From: Anaerolineaceae bacterium
Lineage (GTDB): Bacteria; Chloroflexota; Anaerolineae; Aggregatilineales; Phototrophicaceae
DNA length: 64,000 nt
Reading direction: 5' to 3'
NCBI GenBank assembly: GCA_002702065.1
Contig: NZXX01000009.1
Span: forward strand, 124,001 to 188,000
The notes beneath the pieces were generated by a model. It worked only from the letters and a program-made list of their open reading frames with translations. It did not search any database and had not been told where the DNA came from. Positions 17,171 to 25,117 of this stretch are shown in pieces; position 1 is the stretch's first letter; every line of letters begins with the position of its first letter. Both the position numbers and the translations under genes were made by a program.

Positions 17171-18793
17171 CTATTCAGCCATGCCCATCGCCGTTGCCAG
17201 CGCATCACAGGCCAGACAGGTCACCGATTGCCCATCGGGCCGGATGATGGCATAACCAGCCTGCGGGTCTGCACCATATTCGGTCGCGTCCACATTCCAT
17301 ACGATCAGCAAGGGGATAAACCCGGAGTCACGGGCGAGCGTCACCGCACGCGCCAGCCATGCCGCCTGATCCTGCACGGTGACGTCGTCGGCCCAGCTAA
17401 AGGCATCCGGCAGCGGGCCATACCCTTCTGGCGAGAGATAACCCAGTTCGGTGAAACACAGCGGCGTATCCGGGAAGATGGCGCGGTAGGTATCCACCAT
17501 TGTGCCGTAGTAGCGCGTGTAATGGTCCGGGTTCTCGCGCGGGTCGTCGCTGGTCGCATCCGGGCTGAGGACACCCTCATTGTAGTGAATGCCGACGCAA
17601 TCCATAAACGTCGCGGCCCCGGCAGATTTCATGCCCTCCAGATAGGGTTGGTCATCACAGCCAGCGCCCGTGCATTCCCCCTCAAAGAAGCCAGTCGGGG
17701 CAGGCGCGCCGCTGATGACGAACACCTCGTTGTTCCGGTTCTTGATGGCATTATAGGCGGTTGCCAGCATCTGGGTGTAAGCCTGCGGGTTGATTTCGCC
17801 GGCGGGCCACTCGCGGTCGATATTCTGCTCATTCCAGACTTCAATCGCATCCGGCCCCAGTTCGGCCACATCTGCCAGAAAACCGGCGAACTGCTGATAA
17901 TACTGGGTCGGGTTATCGCCAAACTGCTCTTTATTGCCTTTGATGCTCAGCAGAATCTTGAAGCCCCGGTCATGGGCTTCGGTGATGATGCCCTGCACGC
18001 CGCTGGCTGCATCACCGGCATTCCATACTACCTGGCGCTTGACCCACGTCATGCCCGCATCCTGCATTTGTTGCGCATACTGGAAGCCAAAAACCTGGCC
18101 GCCCAGTTCAAAGCCGGACATGACCGGGCCGGTATCCTCAAGTGTTGGCGTGATGGTCACCGTTGGCGTTTGTGTGCCGGTGGCGGTTGGCTGCGACGTG
18201 GGAGTCGCGGAAGGTTGTCCGGGAACTGTGGTAGCGGTTGGCTGAATCGGGCTGCTGCCGGGCACCGGGATAATCAGCAGCTGACCCCGGTAGATCAGGT
18301 TCGGGTTGACGATGCCGTTGCGCCGGGCAATGGCGCTGACGGTCGTACCAAAACGCCGCGCGATAATGCCGAGTGTATCGCCCCAGACCACGCGATATTC
18401 CTGCTCGCCTGCCGGGGCCGGTGTGAGGCTGGGCACCGGTGTCGCTGTGGGCACTGGTGTGGCGGATGGCGCACTCGTCGCCGTTGGCTGCCCTGGCTCG
18501 GCTGTCAACTCCTCGGTTGGCGACGCGGCATCCGTCGCGGTCGCGGTCGGGGCCACCGGTGTCGGCGGGGTTTGCGGAATCCGCAGCGTCGTACCGGCAT
18601 AAATCAGGTTACGGTTGGTGATGCTTGGGTTGGCGGTGAGGATGCTCGAAATAGAAACGCGATATTGCAGGGAAATACGAAACAGATTTTCACCCGGGCG
18701 CACAACATGCTGGATATAATTCTCCTGCGCACCCAGGGAAGTTAGGGGCAGCACCGCCAGCAAGAGCAGCGTCACAATAAGAAAACGGCGCAT
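17171..18793 (-). CDS. Secreted LysM-repeat protein with glycoside-hydrolase-like domain
   Basis: A 540-residue exported protein. A signal peptide (about residues 1-21) comes first. Two LysM modules follow: HVVRPGENLFRISLQYRVS, and VVWGDTLGIIARRFGTTVS about 110 residues later. Each is followed by a Thr/Pro/Ser-rich linker. The C-terminal 300 residues resemble a GH39/GH5-type TIM barrel; DAIEVWNEQNIDREW carries the Asn-Glu pair expected for the acid/base, and LCFTELGYLSPEG a candidate nucleophile Glu. LysM binds peptidoglycan-type glycans, so the enzyme is probably held at the cell wall. AAGGAGTTTTT precedes the ATG at 18793, which also starts the signal peptide. Substrate unknown. Confidence 0.85.
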   Translation of the reverse strand: MRRFLIVTLLLLAVLPLTSLGAQENYIQHVVRPGENLFRISLQYRVSISSILTANPSITNRNLIYAGTTLRIPQTPPTPVAPTATATDAASPTEELTAEPGQPTATSAPSATPVPTATPVPSLTPAPAGEQEYRVVWGDTLGIIARRFGTTVSAIARRNGIVNPNLIYRGQLLIIPVPGSSPIQPTATTVPGQPSATPTSQPTATGTQTPTVTITPTLEDTGPVMSGFELGGQVFGFQYAQQMQDAGMTWVKRQVVWNAGDAASGVQGIITEAHDRGFKILLSIKGNKEQFGDNPTQYYQQFAGFLADVAELGPDAIEVWNEQNIDREWPAGEINPQAYTQMLATAYNAIKNRNNEVFVISGAPAPTGFFEGECTGAGCDDQPYLEGMKSAGAATFMDCVGIHYNEGVLSPDATSDDPRENPDHYTRYYGTMVDTYRAIFPDTPLCFTELGYLSPEGYGPLPDAFSWADDVTVQDQAAWLARAVTLARDSGFIPLLIVWNVDATEYGADPQAGYAIIRPDGQSVTCLACDALATAMGMAE

Positions 18794-18994
18794 AAAAACT
18801 CCTTTTCTGTATGAAGGCAAACCCCGGCTTTTGAACTGCCGGATCCAGTGTCTGTTATGCGGCTGCAAAAGCTGCCGATGATGCCACAGTGTAACATGAA
18901 AATGGGGGGCGTGCTGGCCTAACGTCAAGCCTGACACGATGAGCGTGTGCTATAATAAACAGGTAAGACAGCGACGGTATTTGAGGTAGGGATA

Positions 18995-19663
18995 ATGCAG
19001 TTACTTATCGAAGGCGAATTGCGCCAGTTTGTCCCGATCAAGAACTTCCGCCAGCAGTTCGATCTGCCAGATGCTTTTGGCATTTCGATGTTTGAACCCA
19101 AGGATTATACCGGCCTGGGACAGATCGACAGCGCAGGCCCGGAACTGAATGTCGTCCGGCGCGCCGTGCTGGATGCCATCCCTACAGAGATGCCGCTGCA
19201 AGAGTGGCTGGCCTACCTGCCCCACCTGACTCGCCTGTTCGAAAGCAAGCTGCACGAAGTGAACCCGGAAATTGGCCTGAAACAGGTCGAGGTGGAATTC
19301 GCGGTTTCCGGCTTTCAAAATATCTGCCAGGGCCTCATCTATGCCATGATTCAGGCGCGGGCGGCGGGTGAACCCATGCCGGAATTTCAGCGAGTGTATG
19401 CCGACTGGCTCAACAGCACCGTGCGCATCTCATCAACCGTGCATTCCTACGTCCACAAAGGTGAAACCTGGGCGGTGCAGATAGTCAACACGGCTTACGG
19501 GCGCAACGGATTAATCGTCTGGACCGAGGCGCAAACCCACTATCTGCATGATTCCAGCCTGGCCTGCCCGGCAGAAGGTTTTATGCAAACGCTGCTGAAT
19601 GAAGTGGCCACGCGCATTTTACTGGCGACGGATGCAGCCCCGCCAGAAACCGCCAATGGCTAA
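18995..19663 (+). CDS. Conserved-looking hypothetical protein
   Basis: A 222-residue soluble protein, mixed alpha/beta by eye, with no membrane segment or motif that I recognise. GAGGTAGGGATA precedes the ATG, and a TATAAT box lies at 18951-18956, so expression looks genuine. It is divergent from the LysM gene. After its stop, 19664-19904 is an AT-rich spacer holding promoter-like TATAAAAT sequence near 19757 and no gene. Confidence 0.65.
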   Translation: MQLLIEGELRQFVPIKNFRQQFDLPDAFGISMFEPKDYTGLGQIDSAGPELNVVRRAVLDAIPTEMPLQEWLAYLPHLTRLFESKLHEVNPEIGLKQVEVEFAVSGFQNICQGLIYAMIQARAAGEPMPEFQRVYADWLNSTVRISSTVHSYVHKGETWAVQIVNTAYGRNGLIVWTEAQTHYLHDSSLACPAEGFMQTLLNEVATRILLATDAAPPETANG

Positions 19664-19904
19664 GCATTCTCGATAAGTTGCACAAGGCTTAATAGACGAA
19701 GTGGTGCACTCTGTCCGGCAGGAACAGGTCTTTTTGCGTTTTTAGATACAAACTATAAAATATGTAAACATTTTTTGGTGATTGTAAGGCACAATTCTTA
19801 AAATACCGGCATCAATGAAGCATTTCAAGCAATCATCCGGCAGGATCTGTTTGAATAGATTCTTATCAAATTATTGGCACAGCAGCACAACATGGAGACT
19901 CATT

Positions 19905-20093
19905 ATGTCTGGTTACTGCAAACATTGTCACCGCGATCATTCCGCCTGGGCACGTTTTAACGACGGTGCGATTTGCGGGCTGTGTGGCGCACGCAGCCGC
20001 GACTTGCGCGTGGTCCCGGTGGATACCATGATCCATCATGCCAGCGGTAAAAAGGCCACAATCGAAGCACGGATTGCCCGAACGACGTCCTGA
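19905..20093 (+). CDS. Small CxxC zinc-ribbon-like protein
   Basis: A 62-residue basic protein with two paired-cysteine knuckles (YCKHCHRDH and ICGLCGARS), a layout typical of a single zinc ribbon. CATGGAGACTCATT precedes the ATG at 19905; the frame continues upstream to 19815 but that part has no cysteine pattern and lies in AT-rich spacer. Function unknown; possibly nucleic-acid or protein binding. Confidence 0.6.
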   Translation: MSGYCKHCHRDHSAWARFNDGAICGLCGARSRDLRVVPVDTMIHHASGKKATIEARIARTTS

Positions 20094-20125
20094 TTACGGG
20101 ACGGTTACTCAGTTTAAACGGCACC

Positions 20126-20512
20126 TCAGGAGCGCAGCAGGGTGTTGAGATACTGCTGAGCGTCGTCTGTATACCACGTCGCGATCTGCCCCCTGCCCAT
20201 GACCAACAGGCATCCTGGTGGCAGGTTCGTCATTGCCTCATGCTCGACAACCGGCGGCAGACCAAAAGCATCGACCGCGGCGTGCAGTGCGTCACGGCTC
20301 AGATAAAGGTCAACCGTCCGAGCCTGCGATGGATGCGCCCATACTTCGATCGCGGCGGGTTCCGCCTGATGCCACCAGCTATCGGGCCGGTTCAGAAACT
20401 ACGATAACCCGGCGAGAAATGCCGCACAGTCGCTGGTATCGGCAAACTTCACCCGCTGATAGTGTGGGGGCGGTTCAGATGCGGGCAAACGATCATCTGA
20501 TTGCAGAGCCAT
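20126..20512 (-). pseudogene. Hypothetical gene interrupted by one in-frame amber codon
   Basis: From the ATG at 20512 the frame runs 37 codons, meets TAG at 20399-20401, then continues for 90 sense codons to TGA at 20126-20128. Codon choice on both sides is GC3-rich like neighbouring genes, and there is no frame change. The joined product would be about 128 residues, with a Trp/His-rich middle (DSWWHQAEPAAIEVWAHP) and no known domain. This could be a young nonsense mutation, a sequencing error or, less likely, readthrough. A fragment starting after the stop has no obvious ribosome site. Confidence 0.6.
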
Positions 20513-20599
20513 GTATCCACTTCCCCGGTCATCGCTCGCAGGACAATACCGCCAGTATACCGTGATTACTTTTGCAAAAGTGTTTCTTAAGCACAGCGA

Positions 20600-20630
20600 A
20601 TCCGCCTGCCCAGAGCCGAAGCAGACGGAT
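20600..20630. terminator. Hairpin between the interrupted gene and the DUF2202 gene
   Basis: ATCCGCCTGC (20600-20609) pairs with GCAGACGGAT (20621-20630). On the minus strand the central mismatch becomes a G-U pair, giving ten continuous pairs 28 bases after the DUF2202 stop. A five-T run follows only on the plus strand. It probably ends the DUF2202 transcript. Confidence 0.5.
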
Positions 20631-20657
20631 TTTTGAATCACATGATTGGTTCAATAA

Positions 20658-21323
20658 CTAGGGGGCGCAGTTTTGCAACGCGGGTAGGTGGCTGTATTCC
20701 GAAGCATTGCGCAGAGCTGTCGCCACTTGCAGCAGGTCCGGGTAATCCGCAAACGTCACGATCATATTGTCGTACAAGCCCGCATTAGTGATCTCCGCAT
20801 CCACAGCGATCTGGCACGCTTCCGCAACCGAGGTAAAAGCCGGTATGTCGACGGTGGGTTCGGCAGGCAGTTCAAGGCCATAGCGGGCAAACATGAATTC
20901 CCAGGACGCCAGGTGACGGGCTTCAGCCTCACGAATATTGACAAAGGGGCGAATCTCGCCGAACTGTTCGATGATCGCATCATAGACAACCAGCGCCATC
21001 CGCTCGTCGTTGATACCGTCCGTCATCGCCGCGACGACCGTTTCCGGCAGTGGACCCTCGACGGCTGGCGGCAGAGTCGCGTAGATGCCCATCTGACCGC
21101 GTGACGCCTGCTGCTGCCGATTCCAGGGCTGGCCGGTGTCGGCTTCCACAATGTCGACGGTGCCCAAGCCATAGCGATACCCATTGCCGCGCGGCGAACC
21201 TGCCTCCGCGTTGGGGCCACCAGCGCCGTTACCATTGCCATTCCCGTTGCCTTGGGCTGCTGCTATGCCAGCCGTCAACAGGAGTGCTGCCAGTAACGTG
21301 AGTGTGATCAATCGCTTGTTCAT
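20658..21323 (-). CDS. Secreted DUF2202 ferritin-like protein
   Basis: A 221-residue protein with a signal peptide (about residues 1-23) and a short Gly-Asn repeat right after the cleavage site (GNGNGNGNG). The C-terminal four-helix ferritin-like domain has the DUF2202 pattern: a helix with INDERMALVVYDAIIEQFG, then IREAEARHLASWEFMF supplying the E-x2-H metal ligands, then a second helix pair. DUF2202 proteins are thought to bind iron; the exact role is unknown. GGGAAGGC precedes the ATG at 21323. It is divergent from the metG leader. Confidence 0.8.
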   Translation of the reverse strand: MNKRLITLTLLAALLLTAGIAAAQGNGNGNGNGAGGPNAEAGSPRGNGYRYGLGTVDIVEADTGQPWNRQQQASRGQMGIYATLPPAVEGPLPETVVAAMTDGINDERMALVVYDAIIEQFGEIRPFVNIREAEARHLASWEFMFARYGLELPAEPTVDIPAFTSVAEACQIAVDAEITNAGLYDNMIVTFADYPDLLQVATALRNASEYSHLPALQNCAP

Positions 21324-21454
21324 GAAAAGCCTTCCCTTGTGCATTCCTTCACAAATTTATTGTACACAGCATCGCATGTAATCATGACCAAACTGTGTCG
21401 GGGATGTAACCGATGTGTAAATTCGGTTTTGGCCGAAATAAGCAGCCGCGGGGG

Positions 21455-21484
21455 TTGACTTGCGGAATCGAAACGATCTATACT
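21455..21484 (+). promoter_or_regulatory. Promoter of the metG leader
   Basis: TTGACT at 21455-21460 and TATACT at 21479-21484 are separated by 18 bases, a near-consensus sigma-70 layout. The expected transcript start falls at about 21491-21492, exactly on the ATG of the leader peptide, so the leader would be translated without a 5' untranslated region. Confidence 0.75.
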
Positions 21485-21491
21485 CAACGGC

Positions 21492-21581
21492 ATGAAGACC
21501 AATTGTGCAACCACCTTCAGCATGATGATGGTCATGCGTAACCCACGTCGGGATAGACGGAGGGCGCTGGCCCCTGCCTGA
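21492..21581 (+). CDS. Met-rich leader peptide of metG
   Basis: A 29-codon frame from ATG 21492 to TGA 21579-21581. Codons 11-15 (21522-21536) are Met-Met-Met-Val-Met, far above the usual frequency of this rare amino acid. The following codons (Arg-rich) coincide with the antiterminator strand at 21542-21560. There is no Shine-Dalgarno, but the promoter places the transcript start at the ATG. The layout matches amino-acid leader peptides such as PheM or TrpL. A ribosome short of Met-tRNA would stall just upstream of the antiterminator strand and leave it free. The downstream gene is methionyl-tRNA synthetase. Confidence 0.65.
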   Translation: MKTNCATTFSMMMVMRNPRRDRRRALAPA

Positions 21582-21643
21582 AGGTCGTTGAGTAACATCA
21601 GCAAACAGGCCGTCTGTCCCGATGTGGGGGCAGGCGGTTTTTT
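21542..21643 (+). promoter_or_regulatory. Transcription attenuator ahead of metG
   Basis: Strand A (21542-21560, inside the leader ORF) can pair with strand C (21610-21628) over all 19 positions, two of them G-U. Strand C (21610-21620) can instead pair with strand D (21627-21637) over 11 bases with a six-base loop, followed by TTTTTT at 21638-21643: a textbook intrinsic terminator. A-C and C-D pairing exclude each other. A ribosome moving through the leader covers A and favours termination; stalling at the Met codons frees A and favours readthrough into metG, 294 bases downstream. Confidence 0.7.
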
Positions 21644-21652
21644 GTTGTGGAG

Positions 21653-21891
21653 CTGTCAGTTGTCAGCCATCAGTTATCAGCAAAAGAGGTTCAAGAAGCC
21701 TATTGTCACAGGCATCAGGATAAGCAAATGATCCGCCGCCAGCAGCTTAAGCAACTGGGTAACCAAAGACCTTGAGCCTTGCTGAAGCAGGCGGGTTGAG
21801 CAGGCAGCGGCAAAAGACCCTAACGTGATGTATATGGCGATTAGAAGCTTGTTTTTCTGGCAGCTGACAACTGACGACTGAAAGCTGAAGA
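21653..21891 (+). repeat. Inverted arrays of NNNNCAG heptamers flanking a 176-bp spacer
   Basis: The left array (21653-21680) is CTGTCAG TTGTCAG CCATCAG and TTATCAG in tandem. The right array (21857-21891) is five CTGNNNN units, the complement of the same heptamer. The arrays face each other around 21681-21856, which holds no convincing gene. They sit between the attenuator and metG, as if an element had inserted there. The same words recur at 59435-59469. Confidence 0.6.
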
Positions 21892-21937
21892 CTGTGTTAT
21901 TATTCGCACCATGATGCACTACTGATCAGGAGAGCAT

Positions 21938-23761
21938 ATGACTACTGAACCCGAAACGATTCACGTATCCGTCGCGTGGCCCTATGCCAATGGCGACCTG
22001 CATGTCGGCCATCTCGCCGGGGCATACCTGCCGTCGGATATTTTCGCGCGGTATCACCGGCTGAAGGGCAACCGGGTCCTGATGGTGTCCGGTTCGGATA
22101 CGCATGGCACGCCTATTTCGGTCGAGGCGGACAAACGCGGCATCCCGGCGCGGCAGGTGTTCGAACATTATCACGAACGCTTCCTGCTGACCCAGCAAAA
22201 GCTCGGCATCAGCTACGACCTGTTCACGCACACGGATACGGAAAATCATCACAAGATCGCACAGGATATTTTCCTGCTGCTGCTGGAACGCGGCTACCTG
22301 TACAAAGAGGAACAGGAACTGCTCTACAGCGAACTGGAAGACCGCTTCCTGCCGGATCGCTATGTCGAGGGCACATGCTATATCTGCGGCTACGACAGTG
22401 CGCGCGGCGACCAGTGCGACAACTGTGGCAATCTGATGGACGCGACCAAGCTGATCGATCCGCATAACCGCAGCAACCCGGATGACAAGCTGATCGTGCG
22501 CAAGAGCGAGCATTATTTCCTCGACCTGAGCCAGACATCCGATGCGCTGCTGCAATATCTCGAAACGCATCAGGATCACTGGCGGCCCAACGTCCTCAGC
22601 TTCACCCGCAACCTCATCAAGCAGGGGGTTGAGGAAGGGCTGCGCGGGCGGGCCTACACCCGTGATCTGGACTGGGGCGTGCCGGTTCCGCTGGAGGGCT
22701 GGGATAACAAGCGTATCTACGTCTGGTTCGAGGCGGTCAACGGCTACTTTACCGCCAGCGTCGAATGGGCTAAAAACAACGGCCAGCCGGCAGCGTGGAA
22801 AGACTGGTGGTACAACCCGGACGCCAAAATCTACAACTTTATCGGCAAGGACAATATCCCCTTTCACACCGTCATCTGGCCCGCCATGCTCATCGGCATC
22901 GACGGCATCTACAGCGAAGACAGCGACCGCAAGCTCAACCTGCCCTATGATGTGCCCGCCAATGAGTTCATGAACATCGAAGGCAAGCAGTTCAGCAAAA
23001 GCCGCAACTGGGCGATCTGGCTGCCGGATATTCTGGAGCGTTATCAGGCCGATGCGATCCGCTACTATGTCGCCATGAGCTTTCCCGAATCGCGCGATTC
23101 AGATTTTGACTGGGATGGCTTCCTCAGCCGCGTCAACAACGAACTGGTGGCAGCGTGGGGTAATTTGGTCAACCGCGTGCTGGGATTTGCCTACAAACGC
23201 TTTGATGGCAAAGTGCCAGCGTATGACGAACTGACCGACGCCGACCAAGCGATCATCGCCCGTGCCGAAGCCGGGTTCGACCAGATTGGCGAGCTGCTGG
23301 CACAGGTCAAGCTGCGGGACGCGCTCATCGCCGCGATGGACATTGTGCGCGACGCCAATGCCTACCTGACCGAGCACGAACCCTGGAAGCGCATCAAGGA
23401 CGACCCGGCATCCGCCGCCCGCACGGTCTATACCACGCTGCGGGTGATCGACAACCTGAAGATTCTGCTGGCACCGTTTCTGCCCTTCAGCGCACAGGAC
23501 CTGCACGAATATCTGGGCTACGACGGCCAGTTGTTCGGCGAACTGAACATCGAGGATTATCAGGAATCGACCCGCGACCATAAGGCCCTGGTCTACGATG
23601 GCAGCACCGCGACCGGCACATGGACCCGCAGTGACTTGCAGCCCGGTCAGGCCCTGCGCGAACCATCGGCCCTGTTCACCAAGCTCGACCCGGAAATTGT
23701 CGAGCAGGAACGGGCTTACCTCGGTGCGCCGCGCGATGAACATGAAATTGTGGTGGAATAA
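21938..23761 (+). CDS. metG: Methionyl-tRNA synthetase
   Basis: A class I aminoacyl-tRNA synthetase of 607 residues that charges tRNA-Met. The catalytic domain begins AWPYANGDLHVGHLAGAYLPSD (HIGH motif as HVGH) and continues GSDTHGTP. The zinc knuckle has CYICG and CDNCG. The KMSKS motif reads KQFSKSRNW. The anticodon-binding helical domain follows, and there is no C-terminal tRNA-binding (EMAP-like) module. A ribosome site (CAGGAGAGCAT) precedes the ATG. The gene lies downstream of a Met-leader attenuator; a TATTAT sequence near 21898 could give an additional local promoter. Confidence 0.97.
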   Translation: MTTEPETIHVSVAWPYANGDLHVGHLAGAYLPSDIFARYHRLKGNRVLMVSGSDTHGTPISVEADKRGIPARQVFEHYHERFLLTQQKLGISYDLFTHTDTENHHKIAQDIFLLLLERGYLYKEEQELLYSELEDRFLPDRYVEGTCYICGYDSARGDQCDNCGNLMDATKLIDPHNRSNPDDKLIVRKSEHYFLDLSQTSDALLQYLETHQDHWRPNVLSFTRNLIKQGVEEGLRGRAYTRDLDWGVPVPLEGWDNKRIYVWFEAVNGYFTASVEWAKNNGQPAAWKDWWYNPDAKIYNFIGKDNIPFHTVIWPAMLIGIDGIYSEDSDRKLNLPYDVPANEFMNIEGKQFSKSRNWAIWLPDILERYQADAIRYYVAMSFPESRDSDFDWDGFLSRVNNELVAAWGNLVNRVLGFAYKRFDGKVPAYDELTDADQAIIARAEAGFDQIGELLAQVKLRDALIAAMDIVRDANAYLTEHEPWKRIKDDPASAARTVYTTLRVIDNLKILLAPFLPFSAQDLHEYLGYDGQLFGELNIEDYQESTRDHKALVYDGSTATGTWTRSDLQPGQALREPSALFTKLDPEIVEQERAYLGAPRDEHEIVVE

Positions 23762-23832
23762 CGTTAGACAGTGTTCAGCATAGGATTGGGGGCATGGTCC
23801 GCCGTGCCCCTTCAACCGACAAGGGGGATGCG

Positions 23833-24354
23833 ATGAAAACCATTCAACGACCACAGCCCGGCGAATATGCCGACTACGGCATTGTGTACGTCAACGAGGT
23901 GCCTGATGGCGGTCAGGTGTTGCAGATGATGCAGGATAACCTGACGGTGATAGACGACCTGGTGCGGTCATTCCCTGACGAACGCCTGACCACGCCGCAC
24001 GCACCGGGCGAATGGACCATTCAGGAAATTCTCGTTCACATCATCGACGTGGAGCGCGTCTTTGCCTATCGCGGCCTGCGTTTCGCACGCAATGACCAGA
24101 CCAATCTGCCGGGGTTTGAACATAACGACTATGTTGCCTCATCGAGCGCAAACAAACGGATAATCGACGATATTCTGGCGGAATACCGGGCTGTGCGCAT
24201 GGCGTCGATCACGCTGTTCGACAACCTGACGGACGAAGCGCTGGCGTATGTCGGTCGTGCCAACAACACCCCGACGACCGCGCGGGCCATGGCCTATTTC
24301 ATCGCTGGCCACGAACAGCATCACATCCACAGCATCCGCGAAAATTACGGCTGA
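23833..24354 (+). CDS. DinB-family protein
   Basis: A 173-residue four-helix-bundle protein of the DinB/YfiT type. The metal-ligand histidines are visible in WTIQEILVHIIDVERVF and in GHEQHHIHSIRENYG, the family's usual three-His site. Such proteins act as metal-dependent hydrolases or thiol transferases; no specific reaction is shown here. The ATG at 23833 follows CAAGGGGGATGCG; the frame extends to 23794 but lacks a site there. It follows metG by 71 bases on the same strand. Confidence 0.85.
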   Translation: MKTIQRPQPGEYADYGIVYVNEVPDGGQVLQMMQDNLTVIDDLVRSFPDERLTTPHAPGEWTIQEILVHIIDVERVFAYRGLRFARNDQTNLPGFEHNDYVASSSANKRIIDDILAEYRAVRMASITLFDNLTDEALAYVGRANNTPTTARAMAYFIAGHEQHHIHSIRENYG

Positions 24355-24480
24355 TCACATGCTTTTTGCCGAATGATGACATTTAACACTACTGCCGGGC
24401 CGCGAATCCGGGCTATGATAGATTCAGATCAGAACATTTGATCTACCTTCACGATCTGTCAGGTATCAAGGAGGTTCGTT

Positions 24481-24954
24481 ATGTTCCCGTGCGAGATCAA
24501 GCATTTCCCGGCCCGGCCCACGCTGTCGATTCGTTTCCGTGCGCCGGCGCAGGATCTGTCCAAACATTTCGGCAGGGCCTACACCACCATCCTGAACTAT
24601 GTTGAAGAACTGGGGGGAAGCTGCGCCGGGCCAGCTTTTGCCATCTATCACAACCTGGACATGCAGAACATGGATATTGAAGCCGGTTTCCCGGTGGCCC
24701 ATCCCCTGCCACCCAGAAGCGAAATCCGGGCGGGCGAGATCGCGGGCGGCACTTTCGCCGTCTGCCACTACACTGGCCCCTACGACCAGCTCGCACCAGC
24801 CTACGACGCGCTGTCACAATTTGCAGTCAAACAAGGCTATCAACCGGGCAATATCGCCTACGAATGGTACCTCAACGGCCCGGAGACGCCGGTTGAGGAA
24901 CTGAAAACCGATATCAGCTTCCCGGTGACTCGGCTGGTGACAGAGAAAGCCTGA
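24481..24954 (+). CDS. GyrI-like effector-binding domain protein
   Basis: A 157-residue stand-alone GyrI-like (AraC/BmrR effector-binding) fold. It shows the paired beta-alpha repeats and the typical FAIYHNLD, MDIEAGFPVA and GPYDQLAPAYDAL segments. Without a DNA-binding domain it may bind or hydrolyse small hydrophobic compounds. AAGGAGGTTCGTT precedes the ATG, a strong ribosome site. The transcript probably ends at the hairpin 24984-25007. Confidence 0.82.
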   Translation: MFPCEIKHFPARPTLSIRFRAPAQDLSKHFGRAYTTILNYVEELGGSCAGPAFAIYHNLDMQNMDIEAGFPVAHPLPPRSEIRAGEIAGGTFAVCHYTGPYDQLAPAYDALSQFAVKQGYQPGNIAYEWYLNGPETPVEELKTDISFPVTRLVTEKA

Positions 24955-24983
24955 TGCGGCTGTAGGCCAAACACTCGAATACA

Positions 24984-25007
24984 GGGGAGAAAGGCTGTTT
25001 TCTCCCC
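24984..25007 (+). terminator. Hairpin after the GyrI-like gene
   Basis: GGGGAGAAA (24984-24992) and TTTCTCCCC (24999-25007) form a perfect nine-base stem with a six-base loop, 30 bases after the stop codon. There is no T-run beyond the stem itself. Confidence 0.55.
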
Positions 25008-25117
25008 GATATCAACTTGTGCGCATCCCAACCGACTGCTATGCTCACTGATGATTCCCAGCATCGCGTCGCAGCTAAACACGCGTTACAAGAAACGACT
25101 CATTGTGAACATTGTGA

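Noticed and set aside
17165..18745. 526-codon plus-strand frame opposite the LysM gene
   Set aside because: It has no signal or domain and an implausible Gly/Arg-rich tail; the minus strand has the LysM motifs and a signal peptide.
21677..21919. 80-codon minus-strand frame in the metG leader
   Set aside because: It runs through the heptamer arrays, lacks a ribosome site and has no recognisable fold; treated as spacer.
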